Source: Eubacterium sp. AF22-8LB (GTDB taxonomy: Bacteria > Bacillota_I > Bacilli_A > Erysipelotrichales > Erysipelotrichaceae). Taken from it: DNA of 64,000 nucleotides. The stretch's first letter is position 1, and the number at the start of each line of letters is the position of its first letter. The notes below the pieces were generated by a model. The model ran no database searches and had not been told where the DNA came from. It saw only the letters and a list, made by a program, of their open reading frames with translations. A program made the translations under genes and the position numbers. The DNA lies in assembly GCF_003458715.1 (NCBI RefSeq), contig NZ_QRVI01000006.1, positions 46,843 through 110,842 of the forward strand, written 5' to 3'. Positions 60,166-64,000 of this stretch are shown one piece after another.

Positions 60166-60196
60166 AAAGGACAAAAATTTTTGTCCTTTTTGATTA
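60166..60196 (+). terminator. Terminator of the lipoprotein gene
   Basis: A perfect 12-bp inverted repeat AAAGGACAAAAA/TTTTTGTCCTTT followed by T. Confidence 0.85.
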
Positions 60197-60283
60197 CTAT
60201 TTTTGACATATAAACATACAAATAAATTTACATGCATCTATATAATAAGATTGAATATTTAGTAAAGTAGGGAGGTTTTATTA

Positions 60284-60497
60284 ATGGAAATTATTGATTT
60301 ACAGATTAATGCTTATATAAGTATTGATCACGCAAACTACAAGATAAAGCCAAAACTTCATATACTCTAAGCACAAGGAGGTTGAAGTTTGGTTATGAAC
60401 AACAGTGGAGCTTGAAGGTTATCCGCCTGCGGATACAAATGATCAAAACTATCATTGTGAAATTTGTATAGCCGGGAATAAAAAAGGCGAGTCATAA
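60284..60497 (+). pseudogene. Broken GyrI-like/effector-binding domain gene
   Basis: A good ribosome site (GGGAGG) and ATG open a 28-codon frame. After a frame change the reading resumes as SKHKEVEVWL, a TGA, then VELEGYPPADTND, NYHCEICIAGNKKG and a stop. The YPPADTND-x-NYxxEI pattern is that of AraC/GyrI-type effector-binding domains, where YPP(G/A)D is conserved. At least one frameshift and one nonsense change are present, so no full product is possible. Confidence 0.55.
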
Positions 60498-60500
60498 GTA

Positions 60501-60524
60501 TAGCAACTGCGAGTTGCTAGTTTT
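60501..60524 (+). terminator. Hairpin after the broken GyrI-like gene
   Basis: A perfect 8-bp stem TAGCAACT/AGTTGCTA with loop GCG and a short T tract. Confidence 0.65.
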
Positions 60525-60571
60525 AGATAATGCGTGAGACTATAATAAAGGTGTAAGGGAGGTACTTCATA

Positions 60572-61339
60572 ATGGATACAAAACAGGTTATACTTGAACT
60601 TCGTACTCAAAAGCGAATGTCGCAGGATGAGCTTGCAGAAAAGGTTTTTGTAAGTCGTCAGGCAGTTTCACGTTGGGAAAACGGAGAAACAGTTCCGAAT
60701 ACGGAAACATTGAAATTGCTGTCAAAAGTATTCGATGTTTCTATAAATACACTTTTAGGCTCACCGAGAAAGCTTGTTTGTCAATGCTGCGGCATGCCGC
60801 TTGAAGATGATGATATTATCGGACACAATCACGATGGTTCTTTCAACGAGGACTATTGTAAGTGGTGTTATGCCGACGGAACGTATACTTACAATGATAT
60901 GGACGATTTGATTGAAGTTTGTGTTAAGAATATGGTAAGTGAGAATTTCACGGAGGAACAAGCCCGTTCTTATATGAAAGAGCTGCTTCCTACTTTAGAT
61001 TACTGGAAGAAATATGATGAGCTTAGTGATAATGGTCAATTTGAGGAATTCAAGAAAAAGTTAATCAATGAAATTAACGAATTGAATGTTGACGGAATGC
61101 CAAAGGTGGAAAAATTGAATGCCCTTGTGGGAAAGTACGTGAATCTTGAGTACCAGCTTCCGAATGGGCAAGCGGTTAAGTTTTTGAATGAGGCAAAGAC
61201 ATATCTAGGCAATCAGCTTGAATGTGAATACGGCGGCGATAGATGTTTCGGCGTTGTTGCAGATATGGATTTTATTCTTATTTGCACTTATGAAGAAGAC
61301 GGTAAAAATCCGGAACTTGTATTGTATAAGAAAAGATGA
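60572..61339 (+). CDS. XRE-family regulator fused to a zinc-ribbon domain
   Basis: 255 residues. Residues 1-62 are an XRE helix-turn-helix (RMSQDELAEKVFVSRQAVSRWENGE). Next is a putative zinc ribbon (CQCCGMPL with CKWC about 28 residues later). The rest is a helical region and a beta-rich C-terminus of unknown role. GGGAGG precedes the ATG and TATAAT lies at 60541-60546. Codon use (CTTGCAGAA, CGTTGGGAAAACGGA) is more GC-rich than the surroundings, suggesting transfer from a clostridial donor. Confidence 0.82.
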   Translation: MDTKQVILELRTQKRMSQDELAEKVFVSRQAVSRWENGETVPNTETLKLLSKVFDVSINTLLGSPRKLVCQCCGMPLEDDDIIGHNHDGSFNEDYCKWCYADGTYTYNDMDDLIEVCVKNMVSENFTEEQARSYMKELLPTLDYWKKYDELSDNGQFEEFKKKLINEINELNVDGMPKVEKLNALVGKYVNLEYQLPNGQAVKFLNEAKTYLGNQLECEYGGDRCFGVVADMDFILICTYEEDGKNPELVLYKKR

Positions 61340-61712
61340 GAATAGAGAAAAATAGTAAGCCATTGGAGTTAATGATTTTAGTGCAAGCAATAAAAATTCG
61401 CATAATTAGTACGATGTATGGGGAGTCCTGAAATATGGATTGCCCATTTTTAAAGCAAACAGAAATACAAATCGGAATACCTCCTGGTTGAAAACAATGA
61501 ACATAACGAAATAATTATAAACGGTTATATCAGACATAAAAAAAGATAATGAATCAGGAATGAAATAATTGCATTTCATAGACCCCTAGAAAATTTGGAT
61601 ACCCTGATAAAGGAAGTTGTTTTTTTTAGTTACATGAATTTTAAAATCTTATGAGGAATTGAAGAAAAAGTTAATAATATAAAGTATAATAACTGTGAAA
61701 GGAATTGATAGA
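61340..61712. other. Gene-free stretch before the ATPase-nuclease gene
   Basis: No supported gene was found. About 27 bases at 61651-61677 repeat a piece of the XRE gene (61043-61069, GAGGAATT-AAGAAAAAGTTAAT) with two mismatches, a sign of past duplication or recombination. TATAAT at 61685-61690 is a likely -10 for the next gene. Confidence 0.5.
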
Positions 61713-63347
61713 ATGAAATTGTTACCGACAGGAATTGAAAATTTTAAGATGATGATTGATAAAAGTGCATATTATGTAGATAAGACAAATTTCATTGAAG
61801 ATGTATTAAATGAACAAGTCGTTTTATATACAAGACCTCGAAGATTTGGTAAAACACTGAATATGTCGATGCTTTATTATTTCTTTTCAATCAAAGAAAA
61901 GGAGAACGCTTATTTATTTGATGACTTAAATATTTCGAAGAATAAGGATGCTTTAAAGGTTCAAAATAAATATCCAACGATTTTTATTTCTTTAAAGGAA
62001 ATGAAAAATTTAACTTTTGATGCGCAAATTTCATCTTTTTCAAATGTGATTTATGAATTGTTAGAGAAAAACTTAGAAATATTATCTTCTGATCAATTGT
62101 CGGATACAACTAAAGATATTTTAAATAAATTGCATAATCGTTCATCTAGTATTGAAGATTTAAAAATTTCATTGAGAGTCATAACGAATGCGCTATATAC
62201 ATATTATCAACAAAAAGTTATTGTTCTAATCGATGAGTATGATGTTCCTTTACAGGCTGCCTATCAAAATAATTATTATGAAGAAATGGTTGAGTTTTTA
62301 AGAAGTGTTTTTTCTTCAGCACTCAAAACGAATGATGCTTTAGAAAAAGGTGTTATGACTGGATGCCTTCGTATTTCTAAGGAAAGTATTTTTACAGGGT
62401 TGAATAATTTTACTGCTTATTCCGTTTTAAATAATATTAGTAGTGAATTTTTTGGATTTACTGAATTGGAAGTTAAACAGTTGTTAAAAGATTATAATCT
62501 ATCAGAAAAGATGGATGAAGTAAAAGAATGGTATGATGGATATCAATTTGGCAATAAAGAAATCTATAATCCATGGAGTACACTTATGTATGTTAAAAAT
62601 ATAACGCAAGATGTGTCTTTTAAACCAATTTCTTTTTGGGCAAATACTAGTGGAAATGATATTGTTGTTAAGTATATTCAAAATGGGGATAAAAAATTAC
62701 GCAAGGAGTTTGATTTATTAATGAATGGTCAATCCCTTATTAAATATATCAAGCCTGAACTTACGTATCGTGAAATGGATAATATCAATAATATTTATAG
62801 CTTTCTATTACTAACTGGATATTTAAAGGTCATTAAAGATAGGGGAGAAAACCAATACGAATTGATTATCCCGAATAAGGAAGTTTATGAAATCTATAAA
62901 CAATCCTTCATGTCATATTTTGAAGATTATACAACAAGCAAGAAAAATGAGCTTTATCAAGAACTTGTGGACGGAGATGCAAAAAAAGTAAATCTATTGT
63001 TGAATGATATACTATTAAGAAGTATTAGTTATTTTGATAATCAAGAATCCTTTTATCATGGATTTCTAGTTGGATTGTTGAATGATTATGAGGTGGTATC
63101 CAATAGAGAATCCGGAAATGGTAGATTTGATGTATGCGTTTTACCAGAAAACATACTTGGAACAGTGGTGCTTATTGAGTGTAAATATTCAATAAGTGAA
63201 GATGATTTGATTGATGATGCCAAAGAAGGCGCAAGACAAATTGTTGAAAAAAAATATCTTGAAGAACATAGATTTAAAAAATATGAAAATGCAATTGGCT
63301 ATGGAATATCGTTTTATAAGAAACAGTGTTATGTAGTCAAAATGTAG
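61713..63347 (+). CDS. AAA-ATPase-like protein with C-terminal PD-(D/E)XK nuclease domain
   Basis: 544 residues. It starts LPTGIENFKMMIDKSAYYVDKT, the usual opening of the AAA-ATPase_like family. Walker A is RPRRFGKTLNMSM, a variant P-loop, and Walker B is VIVLIDEYDVPL. The C-terminal domain shows the PD-(D/E)XK pattern: NGRFDVCV with Asp, then VVLIECKYS with Glu-x-Lys. The family is abundant and mobile in gut bacteria; a defence or genome-maintenance role is suspected but not established. The ATG at 61713 is preferred over a GTG at 61695, which would lie at the transcription start. Confidence 0.87.
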   Translation: MKLLPTGIENFKMMIDKSAYYVDKTNFIEDVLNEQVVLYTRPRRFGKTLNMSMLYYFFSIKEKENAYLFDDLNISKNKDALKVQNKYPTIFISLKEMKNLTFDAQISSFSNVIYELLEKNLEILSSDQLSDTTKDILNKLHNRSSSIEDLKISLRVITNALYTYYQQKVIVLIDEYDVPLQAAYQNNYYEEMVEFLRSVFSSALKTNDALEKGVMTGCLRISKESIFTGLNNFTAYSVLNNISSEFFGFTELEVKQLLKDYNLSEKMDEVKEWYDGYQFGNKEIYNPWSTLMYVKNITQDVSFKPISFWANTSGNDIVVKYIQNGDKKLRKEFDLLMNGQSLIKYIKPELTYREMDNINNIYSFLLLTGYLKVIKDRGENQYELIIPNKEVYEIYKQSFMSYFEDYTTSKKNELYQELVDGDAKKVNLLLNDILLRSISYFDNQESFYHGFLVGLLNDYEVVSNRESGNGRFDVCVLPENILGTVVLIECKYSISEDDLIDDAKEGARQIVEKKYLEEHRFKKYENAIGYGISFYKKQCYVVKM

Positions 63348-63404
63348 TTGGAAAGACTGCAATTGTGATTGTAACCTTACCACCAAAGGAAAATAAAACA
63401 AAAT

Positions 63405-63452
63405 AAGAGTAGAGAGTGTATGGTGTGATACAACTTCTACTCTTTTTTTTGC
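63405..63452 (+). terminator. Terminator of the ATPase-nuclease gene
   Basis: A two-part stem (AAGAGTAGA/TCTACTCTT enclosing TGTAT/ATACA) followed by a run of T. Confidence 0.8.
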
Positions 63453-63582
63453 TCAATTTCCTTAAAATTATCAAATGATAACGTGATGTTAGCATATAAA
63501 TAGGACTAGTCAAAAAGAGAAAATTTACACCAGTGGTACAATAGAAAGAGGATGATCTACAGACAAAGGAAGGCAAAAGAAA

Positions 63583-63876
63583 ATGGCAAATAAAAAGAAA
63601 CAGTTTGATCAAGAATTTAAACAAAATGCAGTCAATTATTGCTTAACACATCCGGAACTAAGTCGTAAAGAATGTGCGAGAAATTTAGGTGTTGGAGATA
63701 GCACTTTATATAGATGGAAGCAAGAAGCTAAAGCCAATAACAACCAGGCAACATTTAAGGGTTCAGGGAATCTAACAGAGACCGAGCTTGAAAACAGGCG
63801 TTTAAAGCGTGAATTAAAGGATACGCAAGATGCTCTTGAAATTCTAAAAAAAGCCATCAGCATTCTGGGAGAATAA
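63583..63876 (+). CDS. IS3-family transposase OrfA
   Basis: 97-residue DNA-binding subunit. FDQEFKQNAVNYCLTHPELSRKECARNLGV is the helix-turn-helix, GVGDSTLYRWKQEAK continues it, and a C-terminal leucine-zipper region (ENRRLKRELKDTQDALEILKKAI) follows, as in IS3 OrfA proteins. Complete. A run of seven A near its end allows -1 frameshifting into orfB. Confidence 0.93.
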   Translation: MANKKKQFDQEFKQNAVNYCLTHPELSRKECARNLGVGDSTLYRWKQEAKANNNQATFKGSGNLTETELENRRLKRELKDTQDALEILKKAISILGE

Positions 63877-64000
63877 CACAAGTTCTGTACTGTCTTGTTT
63901 CTGAAGAGTCTAAAGTCGACAAAGACTTTTCAGTGACTGGAGTGCTAAGTAAGCTACATTTGTCAAAATCAGGATATTACAATTATCTGCATCGAAAGCC
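63852..64000 (+). CDS. IS3-family transposase OrfB, N-terminal part
   Basis: In the -1 frame relative to orfA, reading is open from the A7 run (63846-63852) to the end of the window, with VLYCLVSEES and LHLSKSGYYNYLHRK, the usual start of the OrfB integrase (SxSGYY motif). The DDE catalytic core lies beyond the window. Probably made as an OrfAB fusion. Confidence 0.8.

Larger units (their letters stand above)
63502..64000 (+). mobile_element. IS3-family insertion sequence, left part
   Basis: orfA, a slippery run and the beginning of orfB are seen; the element continues past the window. The left end is probably near 63502, where GGACTAGTCAAAAAGAG resembles IS3-type terminal repeats, but the right end is needed to prove it. 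Confidence 0.75.

Noticed and set aside
1..64000. tRNA and rRNA genes
   Set aside because: No cloverleaf-like or rRNA-like sequence was noticed in the gaps; a covariance search was not possible here.

Overview
The window is AT-rich, densely coded Firmicute DNA. The best fit is an Erysipelotrichia-like gut anaerobe. The evidence is the low-GC codon use, strong Shine-Dalgarno sites, a type II-A CRISPR system, an ezrA-nifZ-thiI block, a T-box on lysS, a Bce-type antimicrobial-peptide module and many GW-repeat/NlpC secreted proteins. No rRNA or tRNA gene was found. Most promoters are extended -10 types (TGnTATAAT) with weak -35 boxes.

Layout. 0-8 kb: a complete type II-A CRISPR-Cas locus (cas9, a tracrRNA gene between cas9 and cas1, cas1, cas2, a divergent csn2, then 21 full repeats plus a truncated one). 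8-9 kb: a frameshifted metallophosphoesterase relic. 9-13.6 kb: a BceRS-BceAB-like sensor/transporter module with two matching operators and a possible 25-residue membrane peptide overlapping the permease stop. 13.6-24.3 kb: housekeeping genes (AAA ATPase, rlmH, pgk-tpiA, a repeat-rich secreted NlpC/P60-like protein, nitroreductase-ispF-dtd-folD-DUF951-ychF-site-2 protease) and a Na/Pi cotransporter behind a four-copy Pho box. 24.3-35.2 kb: a kinase-like gene, a MetE-like gene, an MFS-tgt operon with an atypical Tgt, rdgB-trmL, a second secreted NlpC/P60-like protein, ymfFH and ssb. 35.2-42.6 kb: rpsD with its leader, ezrA-nifZ-thiI, and two rRNA methyltransferases, one with an Arg-rich repeat tail.

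42.8-55.6 kb is metabolic and regulatory. It holds two tandem Old Yellow Enzyme-type reductases (the second carries an HGDR motif reminiscent of bilirubin reductases), a radical SAM-patatin pair behind a paired palindromic operator, an SseB-macrodomain fusion, an sdpRI-like pair with two near-identical operators around its promoter, a Mbeg1-like lipase, an MntP-like exporter with a TetR regulator, and lysS under a lysine T-box.

55.6-64 kb is accessory and decaying. It contains a secreted-protein gene broken by a stop in its signal peptide next to a thioredoxin-like gene, a metG 3' fragment, a promoter butted against a terminator, an array of inverted transposon-end-like repeats with no transposase, two lipoproteins, a broken GyrI-like gene, an XRE/zinc-ribbon regulator with foreign-looking composition, an AAA-ATPase/PD-(D/E)XK protein and an IS3-family element that runs off the end of the window.

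All identifications come from reading the sequence and from recalled family motifs; no database search was run.
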